A stretch of 57,212 nt of DNA, taken from Tannerella sp. (GTDB lineage: Bacteria > Bacteroidota > Bacteroidia > Bacteroidales > Tannerellaceae). The position numbers and the translations under genes are program-made. The DNA is taken from the NCBI GenBank assembly GCA_031258835.1, contig JAIRMH010000179.1, positions 1 through 57,212 on the forward strand, read 5' to 3'. The notes beneath the pieces were generated by a model. That model saw only the letters and a program-made list of their open reading frames with translations. It had not been told where the DNA came from and searched no databases. Shown in pieces: positions 27,317-34,392 of the stretch (position 1 is its first letter; every line of letters starts with the position of its first letter).

Positions 27317-29626
27317 ATGGATAGGAAATGTTATTTAATTTTGTTCCTATTTTTAATGTGGATGGAAATGCAAGCTCAAACATCTGTCATTAAGGGCACA
27401 GTTGCCGATATACATCAAAAACCCATTTTTCCGGCAAACATTCTTTTGTATGATTTAAATGACAGTACACAAATAATTAAAACAGCTTCTACTGATATAA
27501 ACGGTCGTTTTGTATTATCGCAAATTCCCGTCGGTAACTACAAACTATCAGTTTCATGTATAGGATATGATAGAATACAAATTCATATTGAGAACTTGTT
27601 ACAAAACATAAATTCTCTACAAATCGTGATGTTGGAAAAAGCGATTGAACTCGACGAGGTCACGGTTATGGCCGATAATATAATACATAAATTCGACCGG
27701 CAAATAATTTTTCCGAATGAGTTTGAAAAAAATAATTCAATAGGCGGAGTAGAACTCATTGAAAAAATGAACTTGAATAGAATCGTCATAAACAGAGAAA
27801 ACAATACAATTAAGGGATTATTAGATGGAATTGTACAATTACGCATAAATGGCGCACCGGCAGATTTTGCGAACGTGCAAGCTATTGACCCAAAATTAGT
27901 AACACGAATAGAATATCATGATATGCCATCAATGCGATATGGAGAAGTAGAAGCGGTGATCGACATGTATGTAAAACGCAGGGAATCAGGAGGTTCAACC
28001 AGTCTATTTACTTATAATTCCGTAACGTCGGAAGTCGGTAACGAGTCGGTAAACATAAAACTGAATCATTTAAAATCGGAATTTAATTTAGAGGGCGGAC
28101 ATTCATATACCCATTTTAAAAAGAATTACAGTACAAATAAATCCGTTTTTAACTTTGAAGATGGGACAGCGCTTACTCGCTATGCAGACGGTATTCCATC
28201 GAAATATTATGAAGATATGTATAATGCGAGAATGAGTTACAGCTACTATGATCCGGATAATATTTTGTTTGTAGCGAAGCTGTCTTATATTTTCTTTGAT
28301 ATCCCGATCAGCATCGGGAAAAGTCATTTATATACGGACAAACAACCGGAAATATTAATAAATAAGATAGATTCAACGATCTATCACGACAAAAAACCGT
28401 CATTCAGCCTTTATTTCCAAAAGAATTTAAGAGATAAACAGTTTGTAGCGTTTGATATAGTAGGCACCTATCTTAATGTTAAGTCAATTGATTCATATCA
28501 CGAAACACAGGAAACAATCGCAGTAACAGATATTTATTCCGATGTGAACGGAGAGAAATATTCGGTTATCGCCGAGGGAATTTATGAAAAAAGATTTGAC
28601 AAAGGAAAAATAAGCGCCGGATTGAAGCAGAATTTAAGTTTTAGTGATAATGAATATAGAGGTTCATTGATTTATGACAGTAAAATGAACCAGTATCTTA
28701 CCAACGGATATTTAGAATGGTCGGCAAAAATAAATCGGGTGAATTATGCCATAGGTATTAGGGGAACATTCATCCAGATGCGTCAGGAAACGGGGAATGA
28801 TTCCTATGTTCGCTTTAATCCTTCCTTGAAATTAGGATATATGTTCAGTGGTAACGCTCAAATTCGTTATCAAAGCAAAATGTCTATAGGAATCCCGTCG
28901 CTTGGCCAACTTAGTAATGTAGAACAAGTTGAGGACAGTTATCATATAAGAAGAGGAAACCCTAACCTGAAACCGGCATCAAGCTATTCTAATTTATTAA
29001 CTTTTACATTTGATAAAGGGAATTTTAGTTCCAGTTTGGATGTGAACGACATCTATGTTGCCCGTCCGATGCTGAGAAATACCTTCCGTGAAGACGGGAA
29101 GTTTATAACACAAATGCAAAATGCCAAAAACGCTCATAGCGTTTATGTTTTGGGATCAGTAAGATGGTCTGCTTTCAACAGGCGACTAAGTGTCTATGCA
29201 CGAGGCGGATACAGGTATAATAAAAATACAGCCGATGATTATTCACACTCGCTAAATTGTTGGTATGGCACCTTTGGCGCAAGCGGGACATACAAGGATT
29301 TAACGCTATCCGGCGAGGTCCGAAAAGAGGCGGATCTTCTTTCAGGTGAACGAATCACATATCGCGGACAATCTGCACAATTAGGAATAGATTATAAATG
29401 GAAAGACATAAAAGTAGGAGGAACAATGGGTTGGGATTTGCGTTCATTCGCCAATCGAATTTTAAACTTAAACCGATATGCTTCAAGTGACAGCCGAATT
29501 TACATGCCCGAAGGCCAAACCTATTTAAGGCTTAAAGTCTCATGGAACTTCAGTTTTGGACGTAAACATAGCAGTGGCTATAAACGTATTGAAAACAGTG
29601 ATGAGGGTAGTGGAATTTTATTGTAA
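27317..29626 (+). CDS. Outer-membrane beta-barrel protein with carboxypeptidase-like regulatory domain (TonB-receptor-like)
   Basis: A 769-residue protein. From the ATG at 27317 it has a signal peptide (MDRKCYLILFLFLMWMEMQA, cut near QA/QT), then a carboxypeptidase-D-like beta-sandwich (SVIKGTVADIHQKPIFPANI ... VGNYKLSVSCIGY), a short plug-like region (LDEVTVMADNI) and a long barrel with Y/F-rich strands ending in WNFSFGRKH. The longer frame from 27254 would put 21 residues in front of the signal peptide, so I reject it. It resembles the OMP_b-brl_3 family rather than SusC: no SusD partner follows. It is AT-richer than uxaBA, and an IS5-type remnant begins directly after its stop. Transported substrate unknown. 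Confidence 0.75.
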   Translation: MDRKCYLILFLFLMWMEMQAQTSVIKGTVADIHQKPIFPANILLYDLNDSTQIIKTASTDINGRFVLSQIPVGNYKLSVSCIGYDRIQIHIENLLQNINSLQIVMLEKAIELDEVTVMADNIIHKFDRQIIFPNEFEKNNSIGGVELIEKMNLNRIVINRENNTIKGLLDGIVQLRINGAPADFANVQAIDPKLVTRIEYHDMPSMRYGEVEAVIDMYVKRRESGGSTSLFTYNSVTSEVGNESVNIKLNHLKSEFNLEGGHSYTHFKKNYSTNKSVFNFEDGTALTRYADGIPSKYYEDMYNARMSYSYYDPDNILFVAKLSYIFFDIPISIGKSHLYTDKQPEILINKIDSTIYHDKKPSFSLYFQKNLRDKQFVAFDIVGTYLNVKSIDSYHETQETIAVTDIYSDVNGEKYSVIAEGIYEKRFDKGKISAGLKQNLSFSDNEYRGSLIYDSKMNQYLTNGYLEWSAKINRVNYAIGIRGTFIQMRQETGNDSYVRFNPSLKLGYMFSGNAQIRYQSKMSIGIPSLGQLSNVEQVEDSYHIRRGNPNLKPASSYSNLLTFTFDKGNFSSSLDVNDIYVARPMLRNTFREDGKFITQMQNAKNAHSVYVLGSVRWSAFNRRLSVYARGGYRYNKNTADDYSHSLNCWYGTFGASGTYKDLTLSGEVRKEADLLSGERITYRGQSAQLGIDYKWKDIKVGGTMGWDLRSFANRILNLNRYASSDSRIYMPEGQTYLRLKVSWNFSFGRKHSSGYKRIENSDEGSGILL

Positions 29627-29940
29627 TCAAGATAAATAGTCGTCCCTTAAATAATGGAATTTTACAGCCGGATTAAAATTCCCGATAAAGGGAAACCATC
29701 CCAAAGCAGGAAAATATTTTTGAGCCAAAAAGACAACAATTTCTTTCAACTGTTCATTTTCTTCTTGAAGTTGAAGGCAGCGGCGGCTAAGAGCACATTG
29801 ATCCCGTCGCCAAAGAGTCCTTTGTAGAAATTACGGCTTAAACGGTGGTCTGATTTGGCGTGCCCGATAACGGGTTCTATATCCTGCTTCTTCTGTGATA
29901 ATACCCTGTTGTACAGCATCAAATCCAATCTTTTTGGAGT
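29627..29940 (-). pseudogene. IS5/IS1182-type transposase, C-terminal remnant
   Basis: On the minus strand, codons at 29928-29752 read EPVIGHAKSDHRLSRNFYKGLFGDGINVLLAAAAFNFKKK (in two runs of that order), the conserved C-terminal block of IS5-group transposases with the catalytic Glu region at its start. The frame then breaks near 29752; the next frame continues QLKEIVVFLAQKYFP to LRDDYLS and ends exactly beside the stop of the upstream outer-membrane gene (29626). The N-terminal two thirds of the transposase are missing. This is a dead fragment, marking the left edge of the protease region. Confidence 0.75.
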
Positions 29941-30009
29941 AGCGGAAGGTAACTTAAATTAACAACGCGCCGGCGCAAAATAAATAATTCGTTATATTGT
30001 TTACGTTGA

Positions 30010-31194
30010 TTATATGCCCGTATCTGTTGTTGAAAGACCGGAAGATGTTCTCTTCGCCCACTTTAGTCTTTTATATGCTTCGTTTGCTATTGCGTATTCC
30101 GTCTGTGGGATGTATATCGACAAACCGCTAAATGTTTTGATTTCTTGCAATGTACGTGTTCCCGCTGAATAGTAGCTACCGGTGCAGGCTTTGTACAGTA
30201 TGCAGTTGTTAAGTACAGATTGAAAATCATTATATTTTTCGGACGATAAATGCCGCACATAATCCCCCAAGTCAAAATAGATTTTTTGATTGCCGTAACC
30301 AAACGTCTGTATGTCCATAATATTTGTTTCATTAAGAATTTGGTCTGTAATTTCGCAAAAAACGCTTATTACTGTTTCCAATCCTGCTGTTCTTACTACA
30401 CTGACCGTTGCCGATTGATATAGACCGCTTTGAGCGGCGTAATATTCGTAAAACTCACGGGCGATTGCTGTTAAATCAAGGTCGAACTTGAACAAATGCT
30501 TCATCATGGAAAAATAGACAAACCCTGGAGACAGTACTTCGGCGGGCGAGGCTACTATATAATCAACTTTGTCTTTCAGTTCGCAGGCGACTTCAATTGA
30601 CCCCATAAAACAAGCATCGAAAATGATAAAATCAAGTTTATATGGTATGGCATCGGCAAAATCCGTTAGTTCCATATAATTGTTTGCTTCGTTAACACCT
30701 TTGTCCAGAATAACGGATTTGAGTATGGGTGCAGGGTCGGACATATCAGCAGGTAGCCAGCCTGTAGCATGTGACAGCACGATCAGGCCGTAAGAAGCGG
30801 CAGGGAAATATTCTTTTGTTTTGTTGAGTACACGGGTAAGCATGGCGGGAGATGATGAATTTTCTATCGGACAAATTTCAATGGTGTCGGCTATGTTTCC
30901 GTACCTTTCAGTATAATGGATATGCACCAATACAGGCTTTTCGCCGGTGTCGGAGTAAACAAGCAAATTGCCGTCAAAGTTTTTATCCCAATTTTCAGTT
31001 AACATTTCGATTTTCTGAGAGGCTTCAGCGCGGAAATTGTTATCAACTCCCAAATAGACAAGCACCGTGCAACGCTCGCTCGCAGGTGCATTGGCCAATT
31101 CTTCCTTTTCGCAGGAAACAAACATCCATATTATGGCAATTATGATTGCCATAATATGGATGTTTCTACTGTTTCTATCATCTCTCAAAAGCAT
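30010..31194 (-). CDS. Clostripain-family (C11) cysteine protease, lipoprotein
   Basis: A 394-residue predicted lipoprotein. After a short n-region and the hydrophobic stretch MAIIIAIIWMFVSC the lipobox Cys is residue 28. The C11 domain follows: VLVYLGVDNN opens it, the catalytic His is His142 in IVLSHATGWLP, and the catalytic Cys is Cys195 in DFIIFDACFMGSIEVA. Known C11 enzymes cut after Arg or Lys and are self-processed; fragipain of Bacteroides fragilis is a relative that activates a toxin. The ATG at 31194 gives a charged n-region; later ATG 31152 would still keep the lipobox, and the longest frame (31266) does not look like a signal sequence. The signal region lies in a 46-bp palindrome. 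Probably third in the operon with the C10 gene. Confidence 0.87.
   Translation of the reverse strand: MLLRDDRNSRNIHIMAIIIAIIWMFVSCEKEELANAPASERCTVLVYLGVDNNFRAEASQKIEMLTENWDKNFDGNLLVYSDTGEKPVLVHIHYTERYGNIADTIEICPIENSSSPAMLTRVLNKTKEYFPAASYGLIVLSHATGWLPADMSDPAPILKSVILDKGVNEANNYMELTDFADAIPYKLDFIIFDACFMGSIEVACELKDKVDYIVASPAEVLSPGFVYFSMMKHLFKFDLDLTAIAREFYEYYAAQSGLYQSATVSVVRTAGLETVISVFCEITDQILNETNIMDIQTFGYGNQKIYFDLGDYVRHLSSEKYNDFQSVLNNCILYKACTGSYYSAGTRTLQEIKTFSGLSIYIPQTEYAIANEAYKRLKWAKRTSSGLSTTDTGI
31120..31165. repeat. 46-bp palindrome inside the C11 signal-peptide region
   Basis: Arms 31120-31140 and 31145-31165 are perfect reverse complements of 21 bases each, around the 4-base spacer TATG. An outer GAAAC/GTTTC pair (31115-31119 and 31171-31175) extends it with a bulge. 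It covers the codons for the hydrophobic core and the internal ATG at 31152, so the mRNA could form a very stable hairpin near the start. The two strands encode nearly the same peptide here. Confidence 0.9.
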
Positions 31195-31328
31195 TTTGTC
31201 AACTAATACCTGCTGCCATATTATTATACAGATAAAAAAGAGGGGAAGAAAATGAATTCCTCCCACTCTCCTTAGGATCGTCGAGATATAAAAGCATATA
31301 GTAAAAAATCATAATGCCTTCTGCATAT

Positions 31329-31787
31329 TCATTTTCCTTCTTGGAATATACTCACTTCGCCTTGTCCATTTGCCCCGGCATTTATGGATATTTTCATCCT
31401 CCGTTCCGTTCCGGTATTTTCCTTAAGTTGAATTATGATATTAGAGCCATCTTTTTCAATGGAATACCATTCGCCAACAACGGGATTATCATATACATTA
31501 AATGTATCCCCACCCTCGGATTTAGTAACAAATGTGTTTGAGTGTACAACTTCACCAATCGTTACATAGTTGACACCCCACTTGTCCTGATGTCTCCAGT
31601 TACCTGTATCCAGTATCCGAATAATCCCGGATGATTCCTTTGCCTCAAAAGTCAGTTCTTTCTTGTCAAATCTAAGATTGTATTCTCCATCTTTTGGTAA
31701 ATTACTATCATTACTGCAACCCGATATAAGAACAATCCCCATAACGGCAATAAAGGCGTTTACCGTTTTCTTAAATAATGTATTCAT
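31329..31787 (-). CDS. Small lipoprotein between the C10 and C11 proteases, possible protease inhibitor
   Basis: A 152-residue lipoprotein: signal MNTLFKKTVNAFIAVMGIVL with lipobox ISGC (Cys24), then an all-beta domain of about 125 residues. Its end, SINAGANGQGEVSIFQEGK, resembles the last strand of BACON-type domains. I chose ATG 31787 because the upstream part of the frame has no signal-like start and overlaps the C10 gene's stop. The gene starts 16 bases after the C10 stop. In Bacteroides fragilis and streptococci, C10 proteases are encoded beside small inhibitors, so an inhibitor role is plausible but unproved here; a BACON-like adhesion or spacer domain is the alternative. Confidence 0.7.
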   Translation of the reverse strand: MNTLFKKTVNAFIAVMGIVLISGCSNDSNLPKDGEYNLRFDKKELTFEAKESSGIIRILDTGNWRHQDKWGVNYVTIGEVVHSNTFVTKSEGGDTFNVYDNPVVGEWYSIEKDGSNIIIQLKENTGTERRMKISINAGANGQGEVSIFQEGK

Positions 31788-31803
31788 ACTGTTCAATTTT
31801 TTT

Positions 31804-33008
31804 TTAGTACATATCAATATATATCTGCACATTATCATCAAGATACGGTTTGTTTTTACTTGCAGGCTGTTCATAGTTAGCATACCATCCATCGTCGTAT
31901 CCACCCCAGCCCCAGTTGCAGTGGAGTGAATGTAATGTACTTACCGTCGATGAATTAGCTACACAATATATGCCGTCCCATATCCATGCATGTCCCACTC
32001 TTGGGTTTTTTGTAAAACCGGAAGTGAGGTGGATATTGCCGGTAAGAAGATTTTGGTATAACCAATCTATTCTGATATTTGCATCGGTCTTTTTATTCAA
32101 ATTGTAATAACCTAAACCGACTATATAGGAATAAGCATTATTCATTGATGCAGAAGTACTCGAACAGCCGAAAGTTGCTTGAATACCCAAACCTACAACT
32201 CTCATAAATTCAGCTATATCACCGGCATAAGGGCTACTGGTGGAAATATTGGACGTTGTCCTCAATGTCGATAAATTATACCAGTTTGAATAAGTTGAAG
32301 GGAAATTATAATACGCGATTACCTGTGCTACGGCAGTTGTTACACAACCGGTATAAACATGTCCACCACTGCCTCCGCTCGTACATGTGGCAAGATTGTT
32401 GTTATACGGAGCGGTTTGGTTCCATGTGGTTTGAACCAAAGGCCCAATTATGACTGTTGAACTGGGTTCTGCTCTTGTCACAGGATCTTCCTCAAGGGTA
32501 TAATATCTGTCAATATCATCCTCTATTATTGAAGGAATATTGAATAGAGTTGCTGCTAATCCTTTATTAAAGGTTGTGTCGGAAAAAGCCCCTTTTTCTG
32601 TATAGGCATATACCCTGTTCAATCGAGGATCGGAGCATACGATTGCAAACCCTTCATCACCATTTACTTCGAAAGAAACATTTTTCACTGTAACATTTAT
32701 TTTCCCGTTTTCAAGTGCTAAATCAGAACTTCTCGTTGATAAAATATCTGATGGAGGCTCAACTGCAAATTGCTGATACTCTATAGATAATACATTCAAT
32801 TTGTTCGAAGTACTGTTAGATCTCGTTTTTATATTCCGATTCACCGTGTTCCTGAAATTTTCAAGTAATGCTAATGTCGGATCTTCCTAACTGAATTATC
32901 AATAGGATCAATTACCGTAACTTCACTGTCTTTACAATTAGTTAAAGCCAGCACACACATTGCCGTCATAATGGCGACACTCATAAAAAACTTCCTTTTT
33001 GTATTCAT
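31804..33008 (-). pseudogene. Streptopain-like (C10) cysteine protease, frameshifted
   Basis: ATG 33008 opens a lipoprotein signal (MNTKRKFFMSVAIMTAMCVL, lipobox ALTNC at Cys25) but runs into TAG at 32871 after 45 codons. The rest of the protein is open in another frame from about 32884 to 31804. Adding one base near 32883-32885 (AGGAAGATCC to AGGAAAGATCC) joins the frames into about 401 residues: signal, prodomain (LALLENF, GFAIVCSDPR), then the C10 domain with catalytic Cys in GHVYTGCVTTAVAQVIAYY (codon 32346-32344), catalytic His in RVGHAWIWDG (codon 31992-31990) and the CNWGWGG loop. All catalytic parts are intact, so the lesion is recent or a sequencing error. A consensus promoter lies at 33108-33137. 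Confidence 0.82.
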
Positions 33009-33107
33009 AATAACGATTTTAAATAAATAATAAAACTTCTATATTAATTCCTTATTTTAATTTTTCACAGAGCCGAAGTTCGTATAAAACACTGTTAGAA
33101 ATCACTG

Positions 33108-33137
33108 CAAAGTTACTATTAAAATTCCGAAAAACAA
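33108..33137 (-). promoter_or_regulatory. Promoter for the C10 - lipoprotein - C11 group
   Basis: Minus strand: TTG (33135-33137), exactly 19 bases, TAACTTTG (33108-33115). The start would be near 33101, giving a leader of about 93 bases before the C10 ATG. Confidence 0.7.
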
Positions 33138-33175
33138 GCAGATGTTCTAAAATATTTTATGATTATCCGCACATA

Positions 33176-33491
33176 TCGCAGATTCAACCATCAAATGCAA
33201 CAAAATTATTAATACGCTCAAAGAACTGCTTTTAGGCGTGTCAAATGTACATGAAATTTTCGACATTCCACACAGACCGATAAAAATGTCCTGTGAAATT
33301 TATATGGGAAATATAAGAATTTTTCTTGGTCTTCGATTAATTTGGCACTGAATATTGTTCACGTCCTGCACTGACACATTACTATGGGGCATTTTTTTAG
33401 GGAAATACTGTCTGATAAGACCGTTCGTATATTCATTGAGGCCCTGTTCCCATGACGAAAGGGTTGGCAAAATAAAAATTAGTTTTAAGCG
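33176..33491 (-). mobile_element. IS30-family element, 3' remnant, split by repeat copy B
   Basis: On the minus strand 33491-33322 reads LKTNFYFANP, then after a small frame change SSWEQGLNEYTNGLIRQYFP, NNIQCQINRRPRKILIF: the typical C-terminal DDE domain of IS30 transposases (W..G.NE.TNGL.RQ.FPK, N.RPRK.L). The coding sense resumes after repeat copy B as D-TP-KKQFFERINNFVAFDG (with one base missing) and stops at 33184, followed by the IS tip down to 33176. So this is one decayed IS30 tail interrupted by the ~70-bp repeat. 33492-33585, up to ssrA, shows nothing. Confidence 0.8.
33242..33312 (-). repeat. Dispersed ~70-bp repeat, copy B, inserted in the IS30 remnant
   Basis: About 40 consecutive bases are the same as copy C at 34007-34077 (from the TACATGAAATTTTCG part to GATAAAAAT), and the rest is similar. 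On the minus strand it ends CATGTACATTTG, again a TAnnTTTG box. It splits the IS30 transposase sense between ...KILIF and DTPKKQFF, and ATTT appears on both sides of the inserted segment. Confidence 0.8.
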
Positions 33492-33585
33492 CTGTAGTAA
33501 TCAGTGGTGTTCGTAAAATTCGGTACCCCAGACATTTATCAACTTTTGTATTTTACTCATTTTTCAGGCGATTACGCCACGTTTG

Positions 33586-33982
33586 TGGAGCTGGAGAGAT
33601 TCGAACTCTCGTCCAAACGAGGAACTAATTTGCTTTCTACATGCTTATCTTCGCCTTATTTTTCGTGTTGCAGCAAGACCGAAGCCACCAACCGTAACCT
33701 TAGTCCCTGAATTTTCATCTGCCGTACGGGACTTCCGTCAGACTGTCTCCGATATATCTGCACCACCTGATCGGAACGCTTCGAAGCCACAGCTTCCGGG
33801 TGATGTCTCGTCCAAACACCTGGTGTAAGGATAAAGCTTTAATCTACTATACTTCGATTAAGCAGCGAGAGCATAATTGTTTTCGCCAGTTAAATTTTTG
33901 TCAACCGAGATTATAGTGCCGGCCAACGACGCACTGCATGCTTACAAACCACTTCTACCCGCTGTCAAAACCGGTCAGCCCC
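33586..33982 (-). ncRNA. ssrA: tmRNA (transfer-messenger RNA)
   Basis: A 397-base tmRNA that rescues stalled ribosomes together with SmpB. The 5' end GGGGCTGACC (33982 downward) pairs with the 3' acceptor strand CAGCTCC, discriminator A at 33586; the 3' CCA is not encoded (the next bases are CAA). The T arm with GAGTTCGAATCTC is intact. The tag reading frame is 33887-33858, codons GGC GAA AAC AAT TAT GCT CTC GCT GCT TAA, giving GENNYALAA. The tRNA-like half begins GACCGGTTTTGACAGCGGG. The -7 box upstream (34007-34014) belongs to repeat copy C, so a leader of about 20 bases would be trimmed by RNase P. Confidence 0.98.
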
Positions 33983-34006
33983 AATGGATTGTTTCAATAT
34001 TGGCGG

Positions 34007-34077
34007 CAAAGATACATGAAATTTTCGACATTCCACACAGACCGATAAAAATATCCGACGAAATTTACAGGAGAAAT
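34007..34077 (-). repeat. Dispersed ~70-bp repeat, copy C, carrying the ssrA -7 box
   Basis: On the minus strand it ends in AAATTTCATGTATCTTTG; TATCTTTG at 34007-34014 is a perfect -7 box 25 bases before the mature 5' end of tmRNA. It is the copy closest to B. No TTG lies at the normal -33 distance; CTG at 34038-34040 leaves 23 bases. Confidence 0.8.
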
Positions 34078-34157
34078 CTCGCTGGTGACGGGCGCATCCT
34101 TTGCGGACGATTTTTTGCATCGTCGCCGACAACGCCAGCGCGTACTGATCCGTGAAT

Positions 34158-34345
34158 TTAAATGTTGTTTTGCTTCAGAATCATGCGTATTTCGTCGACG
34201 GAGAGCGCCGTCAGTTCGGCAATTCTACCAGCACAAGCTCCATCCCTTTTATCACTTCGTGAGTGTTCTGACGGTTTGTGATCTGGTAATGGTGATAAAA
34301 CTCAGATAAATCAGATTCCAAAGATAGCTCTTTTCTTTCTTACCG
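34158..34345 (-). pseudogene. Rpn-family (PD-(D/E)XK) recombination-promoting nuclease, C-terminal remnant
   Basis: On the minus strand one frame reads DLSEFYHHYQITNRQNTHEV and goes on IKGMELVLVELP, the mid-part of Rpn/'PD-(D/E)XK nuclease transposase' proteins. It then stops, and the overlapping frame carries the family tail GRIAELTALSVDEIRMILKQ to a TAA at 34158. The two parts are joined by an internal deletion or frameshift, and the N-terminal nuclease core is missing. The stretch 34078-34157 between it and copy C shows nothing I can name. Confidence 0.6.
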
Positions 34346-34371
34346 CCAAATAGAGAACGTTTTTTTCTATG

Positions 34372-34388
34372 TCGCAGATTCAACCATC
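34372..34388 (-). repeat. Second IS30 tip (17-bp direct repeat of 33176-33192)
   Basis: TCGCAGATTCAACCATC is found here and at 33176-33192, where it is the end of the IS30 remnant (last codons FDG-stop and beyond). The two copies are in the same direction and enclose ssrA, both B and C repeats and the Rpn remnant. Confidence 0.7.
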
Positions 34389-34392
34389 TATT

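Noticed and set aside
31067-31255. Plus-strand frame with a lipoprotein-like hydrophobic segment opposite the C11 start
   Set aside because: It exists only because of the 46-bp palindrome, which makes both strands encode the same hydrophobic peptide.
33583-34309. Plus-strand open frames across the tmRNA gene and its upstream region
   Set aside because: They lie on the opposite strand of ssrA and of the Rpn remnant and show no protein family.
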